Below, piece by piece: positions 10,922 to 23,665 of a DNA stretch of 64,000 nucleotides; position 1 is the first letter of the stretch; every line of letters starts with the position of its first letter. The notes beneath the pieces were generated by a model that made no database searches, had not been told where the DNA came from, and worked only from the letters and a program-made list of their open reading frames with translations. The translations under genes were made by a program, and so were the position numbers. The DNA is from Kudoa neothunni (taxonomy: Eukaryota; Cnidaria): contig OZ199838.1 of NCBI GenBank assembly GCA_964304625.1, positions 5,518,001 to 5,582,000 of the forward strand. The letters are read 5' to 3'.

Positions 10922-13900
10922 ATGGTTAGTCAGTTGCCCCAGCCAGTCTATCTTAGTGTAACTGATGGGCTGGTGAAAATGCTTTCAAGTTGCGACGAAG
11001 GAAAAATGGTAGTGTTTTGCATGGTAGGATGTTCCAATTAGGATTACACCTGTTTAGCTGCATGCACTCAAACGTTTGCATGATTTGGTTGATGTTCATT
11101 CGCATGACATGGAAAACTATCTCACGCTAGTGTAATTAAGGCATTAGTTAACAATTGGTAATAGTAATTTGACGATTGTAGTGAAAAGGTTTCCAACGAT
11201 TTCAACTTCAAACATAGAGAGCTTGCCAAACTGCTGCTTGCTAGGGTGATTATTACGTGATGAATTTGTTCGATTATTATAATTTTACATAGATATATTT
11301 TTATAACGGTGATCACACGGCAGCATTAAAGACTGCATTAACAATACCATCAATTTTTCAGAAAAGTCTCCACACTGAATTCACTGAGCATCTTATTGGT
11401 TTGTTATTGATATTTCATTATCCCTATCTTAATTTATGTGTGTGTAGGTGAAATGATTGATGTGATATCAACAACCACTCGACTAGATACAACAGTCAAT
11501 CCCAGCGATGCGAAATTTGATCTTCAAGATCTAGGTTTGTTAACTATCGCATTCTACTATTTTATATTATCACATTAAGACGAAGAAAGTCCTGGTGCTA
11601 ATTCTTTTGAGCCTGAGGAAATTTCACGGATGGCAAATATTATTTTTAACGTTGTAAATGATTGTGGTTTGTCTTACGATGAAAAGCAGGTAGGATTTGT
11701 GTCATTTGTCTGAATTATCGATTAAATGCCTATAATACAGGCTATTGGAATTGCGTTAGAATTGCAAAATATCGATATACTGGAACGAATTATTGAAAGA
11801 CAAGTATATTGGTTGTTGTCACTTATTATTCGCCTAACGTTTTTCTTGTAGGCTGATCCAAAGGCTATAATTCGTTATATGGTTTCTGTGGTTACGAGAT
11901 ATTTCCCCGCCACTGATTTCACTCTCAAGGTAGATTATTTTGTTGAAAATGTCAACCAACATGAAGATCATCCTATTATTTATATAATTGTTGTTAATAA
12001 TTTTAGGTGTATTGTTTAGCGTTGGAAAAGCTATACCAAAATAAGCCTATCGATTATTCCACTTTGATTTTTGTAATTTTTATTGTCTTATGAGCCGCAT
12101 ATATTAAATATCGATTGTAGTGTCTGACACGAACAAAACAGGCTGCGAAAATTGCAGAAGTTTTAATTCAGTTGGCCGTTAATGATGAGGTGATTGCATA
12201 AACTACTTTTTGTTTTAATTTCAATATCATCGCCGGTCTGAATATCTTCGGTTTTTATAGGAGTGATGCTTAAATTATTTCTATCTAACAGTTTACTTTC
12301 GTTGCGTTAAAAAAATGATAGGTAACATACTAAATAGATATTTTCTAACTAATTAACTCAAAGTATCCAAATTTAATTTATGTTTGCATTTGCTTGCGTA
12401 CGTCTAATCTCCATAGTCAATTTTAAGATTTTGATTTATGGAACGCATCAGAGAATGATTATAAGGTCATATGCACAGTTATTTATAAAAAAATTATACT
12501 CTTCTTGTATGTAATTAAAATGCTTGATGATTCGAAAATTAGTGCAATAAGATTGTAGGCGATATTAGGCGCATTTAGATGCTTATATATTTAAATTACT
12601 TTGTAAATGCTTATCTAGCTACATACTTCATGAGGACGAACGAATTTTTTGATAATTGAGTATGCCGACAATAAATACAGAAATGTAGTTCCGTATTTAT
12701 TTTATTGGAGTACCATTTAACATATTTTTAACTATTTGAATTTATAAATATCAAAATGAATAAAATTCGATAATACAGACATGTAGACCGTTACTTTTTA
12801 ATGTGTTTAAATGGCGTTGATTTTGGATCATTACGTGGGATCTGCTTACATTTTAATTAAGGGCACTGCTGACAGCTGCTGTATTGCAACCCAGCTTTGT
12901 TTTGATCTCTACGAAAACGCTATGCCTAGACTGATCGAAGAAATACTAGTCCGAATAAAGTATTGTGGATTTTACCGCGAAGGAAAACGTATTACGTTTG
13001 AGAGTTCCACCAAAAAGAAAGTGAAAAGCCCATCGGATAGACCTGCCTACACATCTGTAGTTTTGGAGCCATGCTCTGATGTACCTCCTGTATTCAACGA
13101 GGCTGAATTGGTAGGATCTGAGGAGTTTAATGCGTTATCGGTTGAGGAACAACAACAACGCCTAGATGAGTCACGGCAGCAAGCCAAAAATGCGCGACTC
13201 AAATACATCTACGAAAAGCTGACCAAATTTATAATTGTTCTTCGAGGAAAGGCCACCGTCAGATTATGGTTTGAATACATTATCAAGACAATGCGAAGTG
13301 ATTCGCTTACGTTGCGTCTTCTTAGAGTATTAATTATTATATTTTCCTGAGAGTCGCATCATTCGTTTCTAATCGATTCAAAAATGTTAGAATTCTGTTA
13401 AATCTTCTGTCTCAATGACTGCAGTGATATTTGCAAATGGTATAATGCATTGTGGTACCACTGGAGATTCTTTTGCGAGGTGAGTTTTTTAAGTTTTTTG
13501 ATTAATTTATCCATTTATTTAATGTTTTATTCTATATAGGGAGAATGCCGAGTGGTTCGTTAAGTGCAGCAACTGGTCCAAGTTCGCCTATGTTGTCAGT
13601 TTTGGTCTTATTCATGCTGTATGTGTGTGTTTATCTTTTAACATCACATCGTAGATTACATTTTTGGTATTGATTTGTGATTTAATAGGGTAATAATGCC
13701 GAAGGGATGCGAGTTCTAGGCTCATTCCTACCTAAGAATAGTGGTGGGAATGCTGATAGAAAGTATGAAGAAAGTGGAGCTTTGTGTGCTCTTGGTAATC
13801 TATATTATTTTGGCGTGTTAATGCGTGTTGTATATGGACCAGGCAGGGTACGTCAAATGCGGTTATTTAATAAATTTTTGAGGAGTTTAATGATTCCCAG

Positions 13901-16900
13901 AAATCTTATCTAAAAATATTTCAGATTCTAGTGTTTTGGTTTTATTAAAAATAATACTCATTAATAGCACCGTTTTAATGTATTTGAATCATTTAGATTT
14001 AAACTTGTGCTAAATTAAACTCACAACTTTTTGCAGCTATTTTCGCCGAATGAAATTTAATTTGAAATTCTCATGATTTGTTGAGCGATTCAGTTAATAT
14101 TTCATAGCTTGTAATTAAAACATTTTTATAATTATAATTAGAACAGTGAGATATACCAGGGGTGCACAAACTCCGGCCCCCAATGAGCTTTTTTGTGGCC
14201 CGCGATGAACCATAATTAAATTCAGATTAATTTTATACTTTTAAATGAAATGAAAACAAACATTCGATTATTTAACTTCAATTGGCTTATCTAGTTATTG
14301 AATATATCGGAAACATCTAACATTCTATTAAATAAACTTATCTGATTTTTTTATTATATAAGAAACATTAAGAACGAATTATCGAAAATATTCCCTAAAT
14401 AGGCAATAAGATTTATTGCTATTGTCCACATCACCATGTGATACAGGAAAAACGTTTCTTAATCGAAGTTCATTTACCAATTTTAATTATTTCTTCTTGA
14501 GTGTGTATGGAGGAGAAGAAAATTATACAGGTATTGAGTGGATTTATGATTTAGAAATTCGTTTGGCAATGCTGATCCGAAGTTTAAGTTAAGTTGAAAT
14601 AAGAAAAATAAATAAAACAAAATAAACTTTGACGCAAATGATAAACGATAAAGCCGTTTTTTGCTGATACTGAGCGCATATTAAAGGGAAATTTAAACTG
14701 CACTTTATATATACGCACACAATCATTTTTCTCTCTCAAGATATATTTCATATTTAATTCTGCTTATTGTTATTTTAATTCCAAGCTTAAATGACTGAAA
14801 TTCGAAAAAAAGTTGACGAGGAGAATAGAAAATTTATTGACGTCTGGACAGCAAAATATTGTTTTATTCAGCAGGGGACGAATATTATTTGTTTACTTTC
14901 GTTCGTTATTCAATTTAAATAATTTAGTAAACTTATTATTTATGAATTATTTTTAATATTGCGTTCCAAAATTCGTGAATTTATCCAATGTGTGAGCTAT
15001 AACTTCGATTTTAAACTTTCTGACCCCCGGAAGTTATCTAACATTAAAATTTGACCAGAGGCTCAAAAAGTTTATGCACCACTGATCTACAGTATTATTT
15101 AAATTCCCGTTGTGGTGATTTCCCCTGATTCATATTCAAACGCTTAAATTCATGTCTAAATATCAATAATATCGTATGTAGGTTTCATTTTCGGCAATCG
15201 ATCCAGCAAGGCCAAAGAATTCATCCTCCACAATTTCTACAGCGCATCTAATGATGTATTTGATTTTTGATGCTGATTGAATATGGATAGACGGCTAAAC
15301 GTACTGATTGAATCATTCTAGGTTATTTTTCATGGATGTTGTCTTGGTATTGGTCTTACGTGTTTTGGTAGCCACGATGCAGGTAATTTGTCTTCATTTC
15401 CGGAAAGTATGTTTCTATGATGATCTAGATTTGCTTAAACATTTGTGGAAGAATATTGAAGGTGGTAGTCCTATTAAAGGTATGAGTAGATTTTTGGTAG
15501 TCGCCATACACATGTTATCTACGTGTATTAGCTCTTGGTGCTTCTATCTGCTATGGTATGGTTAATATTGGTCTTCATAACGAGATTAACTATCCTGATC
15601 TTAAAAAGGTAGCTCTTTATTTGATATTGGAAGATGAATTGTTTTTGTTTAGTTATTAAAAGATTCTAAACACGAAAAGACAAAACTTGGGTTATCGCTG
15701 CTTATGGCATTTGTAAGTTGTTGAATATATTTCTGCAAATTTTCTACATTCTATCTAAATGATAAAAATGCAACTCTTAGGTGCATTTACAAGTTGGACA
15801 TGCTGCATGGGATCGCATCAATGACCTTATTACTGATACTGTATTTAAAGTTTGTTCGAATAATTACATCCTTAAATTTGATGTAGAAAGCTGCTTGTCG
15901 TTTGGCTGCCGCGTACACCATTGGAACTGCTTACGTCGGTAGTGGTGATATCAATGCTGTGAATGCCCTTTGGACGTTGGTCGTGTTTGATGTGGATGAT
16001 CATGTGAAGAGAGCTGCAATTATCTCACTTGCATTTGTGTTGCTAAGGTAATATTAGTGTATACCGTTTAGTTTTTTATTTGGGCGTGTTTTTGCACACG
16101 TAAATATTACAGAGACAAACCCCAACTCTACGATGTCATGACTCAATTGTTTAACAGTCATAATTCCATGGTGCGCTGTGCCAGTGCATTTGCACTTGGT
16201 GCTGTTTTTGCTGGCACCGGTCACCCGGTATGTAACAATTGTTATCGATATATCCCTTAGTTTTACGGATTGATTAATATTTATTTATTTTAGGATGCAT
16301 ATAGTTTGGTTAGCAGCCTCTTTATGGATATGGATGTGAGAGTCCGGCAGACAGCGTACATTTCCGCTTCCATGATTATGATGCATCTAAATGAAGAGAA
16401 GGCGCCAGCTTCAAAAATTGTTAGAGATTCATTGTTGGCCGTGATCAACAACAGCAAATCCATAGACCAGTTGGTTCGTTTTGGCGCTATAATTGGTATT
16501 GGTCTTATCGATGCCGGTGGAAAAAATATGGCTGTTTCCTACTTTACAAGCGATGGTAGCATTAGAATCCATTCCATTGTTGGTATGTTATTGTTCTCTG
16601 CCTCCTACTATTGGTATCCCCTTATTGGATTTGTGACCATGTCATTGGTGCCTTCCGCTATAATTGCGGTCAAGGATGATTTTTCTGTAAAACACAAAAA
16701 TTTGTTAATTTTTGTTCGTAAGATTTAAATTTTAGATCCCAATTATGAAATTTTATGCAAACCAACCTCAAAGCTATTTCAAATATGCTGCATTCACTCA
16801 ACTGCCTAGAAGAACCAACAAAAACAAAACAAGTTCCAAGTTGTCGGCTCATCGAAAATCAAGAAAATCTAAGCGCGCAGGAAATGATTTCCCCTTTTGA

Positions 16901-17632
16901 TTTAACCCAGAATGAAGATCAAAATTTTGTTATTAGTGCAGGTTGGTTTTCAATTTGCTATGCGTAACTGTAATTTTTCAATGTCTGTAGGAAAGAAAAA
17001 TGCTCCTCTCACTGCCAAAGCTATCCATCATCCTGTCATTGATGCTATTTTTAAATTGGATGAGGCAAAAGCCAAAGAAGCCAAAAATGAAAATCTCGCC
17101 AAAAACCACCACCACCACCTCCTCAGCAGCTGTTCAAGATGGTTCCACTCAACCTGCTGAAACCAAAGAGGAACCGAAAAAGGAACAAACATCATCCACA
17201 GGTGATACTGTTGCTTCAGCTGACCAGTCACAACCTAGTAATGCTGATCAGACTATTAATAATGCTGCCAATATGTCTCAACAGAAACTTGCTCTGCTTA
17301 CTATGGATTGGGATCGTGCACGATTGGCTTCATTATACGAATCGACGTTTCCCTCATCGTATAAACCTCCGGAACCATTCACCTTCCTTTACAATCCAGC
17401 AAGAGTTTTACCCCTTTTGTGGAATACTGTCAAGTTGGATGAGTCGTGCGGATATGTGCCATTCAAACCTGTCAACTCTGGAGGCATTGTTGTTGTCAAA
17501 AAGGTCGGAAAAGCCCCTGAGTATCTCATATTGGAGCCATTGCAAGTGAAAATTGTGTCTTCTAAATCCAAAAGCAGTGAACCATCTGCTGATCCACCAG
17601 CCAAGGGGCCTGCAAGTTCATCAGATAAATAA
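10922..17632 (+). CDS. PSMD1: 26S proteasome regulatory subunit RPN2 (PSMD1)
   Basis: Large non-ATPase scaffold of the 19S base, built from PC repeats. About 18-20 exons joined by GT-AG introns, mostly 31-70 bp. Exon segments align in order with animal RPN2: L-H-A-L-K-R-L-H-D-L-V at 11044; R-E-L-A-K-L-L-L-A-R; G-D-H-T-A-A-L-K-T-A-L; D-E-K-Q-A-I-G-I-A-L-E-L; Q-L-C-F-D-L-Y-E-N-A at 12890; G-I-M-H-C-G-T-T-G-D-S-F-A-R; V-S-F-G-L-I-H-A; G-S-F-L-P-K-N; then toroid repeats to V-G-S-G-D-I-N-A-V-N and L-I-D-A-G-G-K-N near 16510. The C-terminus has T-A-K-A, Y-N-P-A-R-V-L-P and C-G-Y-V-P-F-K-P-V-N-S-G-G-I-V. The start ATG at 10922 leads straight into the family N-terminus. Two oddities: a hAT insertion makes one intron (13795-15181) 1387 bp, and the frame shifts by one base at an A run near 17102, before the T-T-T-T-T-S-S linker. 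Confidence 0.93.
14157..15084 (+). mobile_element. hAT (Charlie-like) element inside an RPN2 intron
   Basis: Terminal inverted repeats C-A-G-G-G-G-T-G-C-A-C-A-A-A-C-T at 14157 and A-G-T-T-T-A-T-G-C-A-C-C-A-C-T-G at 15084, the usual Charlie-type ends. The flanking 8-mers (AGATATAC, ATCTACAG) match only in part. At about 14790-14920 the plus strand keeps the N-terminal part of a transposase of the GTF2IRD2/ZBED kind: K-K-V-D-E-E-N-R-K-F-I-D-V-W-T-A-K-Y-C-F. The remainder of the transposase is missing, so it is an internally deleted copy. It accounts for most of this intron. Confidence 0.75.
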
Positions 17633-17990
17633 AACTCTCCCTCAACCCAATAACTACGTACTATTGTTTGTCTGATAATTATCGAATTTGATTTCTCTAC
17701 ACGTACAATGACAGTTGCCCAATAACAACTTATCCAATAATAGTCACTGTAGCAACACTAATCGTTTATCTAATGTTTTTTTTCGTTATCTTTTCGATTG
17801 TGAATTTTTCTTTGGTTTGCATTCACCAATCTTAATATGTATTTGACTTTTTCCATATAAATTTATCTAACCTGTTCACGTAATTTTGCATTTTTCGACG
17901 ATATTTCCAGATTTCCTAATACGCTCAAACAGAGGAAGAGGACAAGGGGATTTTGTTTAATAATATACAGTTAACCTTTAAAAGCTCACG
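17633..17990. other. 3' flank of RPN2
   Basis: Expected 3' UTR and intergenic sequence. Nothing further recognised. Confidence 0.3.
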
Positions 17991-19134
17991 TTGGGGTTAA
18001 GACGGTTCGGTTTCGATTATTCCAAACACAGTTTTCGATTTTGTAGATAATTTTTCCAATTATCGATGCCAATTTTGCTTATGCACATATATGTAAAAAT
18101 GTGGTTGATTGAAATCTTATTTTAGTCGTTCTTTGTTTAAATATGCTCTTTAGAACAAAATTTTGAATTATTTTACAATTGAATTCAGTTTGATATTATC
18201 TTTAATTGTTTTAATTAATTTTTCTTTAAAAATTATTTTTTACTGCATTTAAAAACGATTATAATCTTTTACGATAAAATGTTTTCAAACACAATAAAAA
18301 ATTTCATGTCTCAAATTTCAATTTAATTATTTCATTCCCATAAATAAACAATGGTTTCAAGTTTCGAGTCGCTCAATTTTGCTATAAATGGGGAAATAGC
18401 ACGGTTGTATAAGGTAAAACATGTGTCTGAGTCAATACTCGTAGGTCTAACATTAGAAGGAGTTTTTACGAACCCTTTCTAAATGATCTGACGCCACACC
18501 GTGATTAATAAAATTTGTAATTTTGCCAAATGCGAACAATATTTTGTTCTGTTCGATCTGGAAACGTAATGAATTAAATTGTCTAAATTTATCTCAGATT
18601 CGGAAGGTTCATAATTTTGGCTTTGATCATTCAGTTCAATGAAATTAACGGCATCCTCTAGATCCAAATTTATAGTCTTTTGTCGAAAATATTCTTTATA
18701 CAAATGTTTAAATTGAAGCTTAAAAACATAAATATATCGGACCAAATGGCGCGTAAATCAAACAACGTTTGATAAATTTCATTTTTAAAATTTCTGAAAC
18801 TATTCCGTCAATACACGAGAAATCCTCAATTGTATTGGTGAGTATGAATTTACATTTATTGCATTTTTCTCCTTTATTCGAAAGACTAAAAAAATAGCTC
18901 CAAATACCGGATATAATTCTTGTAATGCTAAATACAAAATTTGTTCACTGTCAAAACAATCATTCAAAAATATTTTGTCCGTTTTCTATTTAAAAACGAT
19001 TTTACTTATTGAAAAGATTGTATCAATTAATAATAAAAGTTATTTTATATTAAAAAATAAATTTTAAACATCAGTTCCGGTTTTGGATTTTCGGTTTTCG
19101 GGTTTGCCAAAAACCGAACCGATCTTAACCCCTA
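17991..19134. mobile_element. hAT element, internally deleted
   Basis: Inverted ends T-T-G-G-G-G-T-T-A-A-G-A-C-G-G-T-T-C-G-G at the left and its complement (A-A-A-C-C-G-A-A-C-C-G-A-T-C-T-T-A-A-C-C-C-C-T-A) at 19134. Flanking 8-mers AGCTCACG and ATTTCACG agree at 6 of 8 positions. An 88-codon minus-strand frame at 18745-18479 (F-K-H-L-Y-K-E-Y-F, D-L-E-D-A-V) may be a transposase scrap but has no motif I can pin down. The last bases overlap the start of a TTAA-type MITE (19129-19337), so the right boundary is ambiguous. Confidence 0.6.
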
Positions 19135-19337
19135 ATTTCACGAGTCCATCGTTATATTGTTTGGTTTAGAAATTTTCTCATTAGATTTGTTATATATTTT
19201 GTATTTTCACTCACTTTTTAAAAAAATATTAACAATCGGCTGGTGTATTAAAATTAGTTAAACTTCTGGTGAAAGTACACAATTTTTGGAGCGAAATATA
19301 GAGGTGGGCGCGTGAATTCCAAGGTTAGCTTTATGGG
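19129..19337. mobile_element. piggyBac-type MITE, copy 2
   Basis: 209 bp, aligning end to end with the better-preserved copy at 40809-41044. Left flank TTAA (19125-19128), right flank TTAG (19338-19341). The right end keeps the block G-A-G-G-T-G-G-G-C-G-C-G-T-G-A-A-T followed by G-G-T-T-A-G-C. Non-coding. Confidence 0.6.
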
Positions 19338-19341
19338 TTAG

Positions 19342-20969
19342 TACTAATCAGATTGTTTATGGAAATGACTATTAACGCGATCATAATATCCAGGCGGGTG
19401 TAGTTGGATTGTAGTTAATTGATTTAAACTTTTAAGAGCGATAGAGATAGGGAGCAATAATTAAATATAGCAGGTTCTTAAAAATAAACATTATATATCC
19501 ACTCTAAATAGGAATTGTTGGATTAATCATGAGCACCGTGAAATCATAAACATCATTTAGGATTAAAAATACCTTACCGATTTTTAATATATGTACTTAA
19601 ATGTTGGAAATACAATTAAACAATTTTTTAAGTCATCTTTGGAATACATCAAATTTGGCAATATTGTCGAGATAATAGAAGTTATAAATAAATCCCGTTT
19701 ATCTATGGATGTTGTACATGTGCTTTCAATTTCAAATGGAGTTAAAAACTAGAAATGAAGTTTTGCTTTAACTTTGTAAAGTTTAAATATAACGTGCTAC
19801 TCGACTCATTACTTAAATCAGCACGGAAAATTATTTCATTTTTCCTTGAATAATTTATTGTAAGAGGAACACAAATCAACCAGAAAATCAATGGTTACAT
19901 TAAAACCCATAATTTACTTGATTTAAAATGTGATGTCCCTAGAATATAAATAATTTGATATATGAACTAATTCAAACCATTGAAATTCCACATGTGTATG
20001 TATTCTTTATTTTTGTCTTTAAAGAATTAAGGTATTTTTAGCATAAAAATGAAGTAATTATAAAATTATTTTGATGATATTGTTTTTTGCATTATTTGAG
20101 GTATGTCAGAGTTCCTTTTATTATTGTATCGATACAAGAAGTTTATCTTATTTAAACTATTAGGCAAACGTAAATTTTACTGTATTAACAATTTTCAGGT
20201 ATTTGTATGATGGAAATATTTTTCTTTAATTATCGTTTACTGCCATTTCAAATATTATTCGGTATTACAGTTGATGGTGAATATTATAAATAATGAGGTT
20301 AAAACCGGATTTTTATCATGTTTATTATTGTTTTGATATCTATATTTTTTCTAAAAATATTCTTTTCCCGATAATCAATTAAAAGCAAAAATATTTAGAG
20401 GATGAAATTTATAATTAAACATAAAATATTTAAATTTCCGAGTGTATGTGGGATCAGTTTGACCCAAACGCACCATATGTATAGTATAGTGGATTTTGAG
20501 GCGCTCGAAAGGTTAATCGCACATAATTTCAACTAAATAGCATTACTTGACTATTTTTAAAATTTTTAGATAGTAAGTATTTGGGGGATAATTTTTTGAG
20601 TAATTTTAATATTTCGTGTACAATGAGATACAGTATTGTTATATTAGTTGTGAAAGACAGCTCATGCCCGTTATCATTATGCTTGAAAAATTTCGATTTT
20701 TATATTTATTTTGAAATATTTATTGTATATTGAATTTAAAAGTGATAGCATTTGAATTATAGCATTCTCCATATATTTCCTCAAATTTCCTTTTTGGATT
20801 CTACCAATGCAAGTCTAATATTGAAAATTAAAGAATCATCACATGATAATTTGGGGGTTATTAATTTACAATGTAGGAATAGGTTAGGATATACCAACAA
20901 TTTTGGTTGTAATGCTACGACTAGTAAATTGATACGAAATAAACTGTACATTATTAAGAAAATATTTAT
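19342..20969. other. Intergenic; one isolated TTAA-type transposon end
   Basis: Mostly featureless AT-rich DNA. At 20452-20515 there is a palindromic G-G-A-T-C-A-G-T-T-T-G-A-C-C-C block followed by G-G-C-G-C-T-C-G-A-A-A-G-G next to TTAA, which resembles a piggyBac-family right end. I found no convincing left partner. A 77-codon frame at 20752-20985 looks like chance. Confidence 0.35.
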
Positions 20970-22425
20970 TTATGGTGAATTATAATGAAAGCAATTAGTT
21001 AATAAAAATTTTGGAGATACGATCCGACTCATATCATCATTCTTTTTATCGAATTGGGGATAAAACTTGATCAAAAGTCCAACACTTACGGCACACATTA
21101 CATACATCATGCAGAGTGCACCAAGTGCAATGTAAAGATAATAGTTTCCAGTTCCACCAATAACTTCATTTGAAATTATTAATTGCTTAGAAAATATGTT
21201 TGCTGAAGGATAATCTAAAATTAATTTTGCAATGAAATAAATAAATAAATGTATAAGGATAGTACTGAAATCTATTTCTAAGGTATACATTCCAGGTGGG
21301 AGATTTCCATTTGGAGTCACACTGTTATTTTCTACAATTGCGTATGGTTTTATCAAGGAGTTGAAAGGTGATGACCACATCCAAACTAAGAAATGACGAT
21401 TTAGAATTCCATTATTATTAGGGTCATCTTGGTCTAATAGGTAGATGGGTTGTTTCCACGAGGAAGGTTTAAAGTATTTTGTCAATAATCCAACTAAATT
21501 AAACCAACCATCATTCATCATAGTTGTAAAGGTGGCTGAATACAATTCTCAGGATTTTTATAAATTGATGATCGTTTGGAGAGATTAAATCGTTGATTCA
21601 ATTCAATATGGTGATCATTCCAATTTCTCAGGGTAAATGAATCTAGAAAACCAATTTTACAACAATAATCAACTACAGTGTGATAGTTGTAATAATCAGA
21701 AGTTAATTTCGTCTATGTTGATATTATTTATTTTCGATACAACAATAATTATTCAATATTTTATATTGTGTTGAGTGTTTTTTTATAGATTTACGGTAAT
21801 TTATTAGGGTGGACCCAGTGTTAAACAGTCTGGCAAATCCAATAATATTAAAACCAAACCTTACCATTGAAAATCGAGCTGGCCAAATAACCACAAGGTA
21901 GAATATATTTTGTTTCGTTGGGATTATCGAGGGTAGTGGTTTCTGGACTGCATCCACCACCTGGAAGTTCGACTTCGGTTAGAACACCACTCAATTGATC
22001 CTTATCATAGTTGCTATAGAAAAGGGCATAATTCTAAAGTTTGTTAGTATTAATTTTTGGGTAAAAACTCGTAAAAAACTTGATAAAATGGATTTAATCG
22101 ATAATAGATCGTAACGGGAGAAGGAATCATTGTTGGAATATAAAAGTTAATTTTGCAGAAACATTTTTCCGGGACAGGTATTAGAATCCCGCACGGATGG
22201 CATTTACTATAATCTACTGTAACTTTTTCTATCTGGAAAAACGTTAATTTAACAAAAATAAGCTTTATAAACATAAAATCGCTTGTACGACAAATGAAAT
22301 ACCTGAGTATCACAAATAATCAATAAAATCATACAAAAAAAAGATAGAACGCATTCTATAATACAGAAAATGAGTATTTTCTTCAAGTTGATATTTGGTC
22401 TTATGGATTTATGTTTATAAAACAT
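20970..22425 (-). CDS. CDC50/LEM3-family P4-ATPase beta subunit (copy 2)
   Basis: Paralogue of the 1584-3011 gene with the same role and the same intron positions. Starts at M-F-Y-K-H-K-S-I-R-P (ATG at 22425), then helix I-L-I-F-C-I-I-E-C-V-L-S-F-F-C-M-I-L-L, V-D-Y-S-K-C, a lumenal part ending Y-R-L-N-P-F-Y-Q, N-Y-A-L-F-Y-S-N-Y-D-K-D-Q-L-S-G, P-C-G-Y-L-A-S-S-I-F-N, W-K-Q-P-I-Y-L-L-D-Q-D-D-P-N-N-N-G, H-F-L-V-W-M, L-P-P-G-M-Y-T-L-E-I-D-F-N-Y-P, I-G-G-T-G-N-Y-Y-L-Y-I-A-L-G, and the second helix. All seven coding segments join in phase by GT-AG introns, about 50 bp except one of about 220 bp after S-I-F-N. No frame break is needed, unlike copy 1. Confidence 0.9.
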
Positions 22426-23665
22426 ATATTGAATAACTAAAGTTATATTAACAAAAAATATGTTTTGAATGTGATTATATACATTTTTTTGCAATATTCA
22501 TTATAATTATTGTCTTAATTCTTTATCTACAATTTTTAATCTTAATAAAATCACATATATCATGAGTATTCGATTAATGGTCATTAAGGAAAAAATCGAA
22601 AATACAGATAACTACCTCGTTTACTAAATTATCATATCCATTAGTAGATACTGATTCAATGGAATACTAGAAAATTCTCGACTAGAAAATTATTATAATA
22701 ATATCTAATAACGTAATCAAGATGTGATTTTTTGTCATTGAATGTTCCCATATTTAGATATGATTGAACGCAATATAATGATATTACAGCGTATATTACA
22801 TATGACACGATTGCACAATTTTTGCTGGTTCATTTTGATTCGACGTTAATAAAAATTAAATGAGATTAGTATTAATAATATATATGTATGTGTGTGTGTG
22901 TGTAAAATTTAAATAGATAATTCAATTGAAATATTTATTTAGTGGAATATTCCAATAACCCATCGTATATAAAGACGGAAGCAAGGCATTCCGTCATACA
23001 GTGAAATAATTAAATACTCTTGATAGTAATTAATGTCTCTAGACTACAGTATGGATTGGGATTATTTTTGTCAGAAGCCAGTTTCTCAGAATATAATTAG
23101 GAAGGTCAAACATTCCTCACAAATGCTATTCACTAATTAATTATTTTAATTATTAATTTTATTCTTAGTATTTGAATATATACGAAGAATGTTGAATAAG
23201 TATTATAAAATAATGTTTCATCTTTAAATTTCGACGGCGTACACATGATATATATTTATCAAGATTTATTTGTCTAGTTGTAGCACTCAGTAAATTCAAA
23301 AATCTAATATTACAACGAGCGTTGTGAAAGTATCTATTATATTGTCTATCAATATTTTTTATTCCGAGTTTGAATTTATTAAGATTACTAAATCAAAATA
23401 ACCTCACAAGATTATCTACACACAGAGATTAATTCCAAATGCTGGATAATAATTCTTTTAGCGTTATTGAATTAAAATGTCATCTCACTGCATAATGTGA
23501 TAACTATATCCCTGGATATAATTGCAAAAAGTTTATTATTTATTCTCATATTCTTTTTCGCTTAAAGGATGGGATGAAAACATAAATGTTTATTAACTAA
23601 GCTATCTAATCTAATTTAAACTTTTGTGAGTTCATTTAATTAAATCATAAATATACATAATAGTA
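22426..23665. other. Intergenic with a short TG repeat
   Basis: A (TG)n run lies at 22889-22903. A TATA-like T-A-T-A-T-A-A-A-G at about 22967 stands before an imperfect inverted pair (GACGGAA/TTCCGTC) and a 29-codon frame at 23051; whether this is a small exon is undecided. Nothing else seen. Confidence 0.3.

Noticed and set aside
17971-20515. A possible old TTAA element from 17971 (TTAACCTTTAAAAG) to 20515 (CGAAAGGTTAA)
   Set aside because: Only about nine terminal bases match and the interior gives no support.
23040-23140. TATA box plus 29-codon frame as a small gene
   Set aside because: Too short to support; no family, and the inverted pair beside it could be chance.
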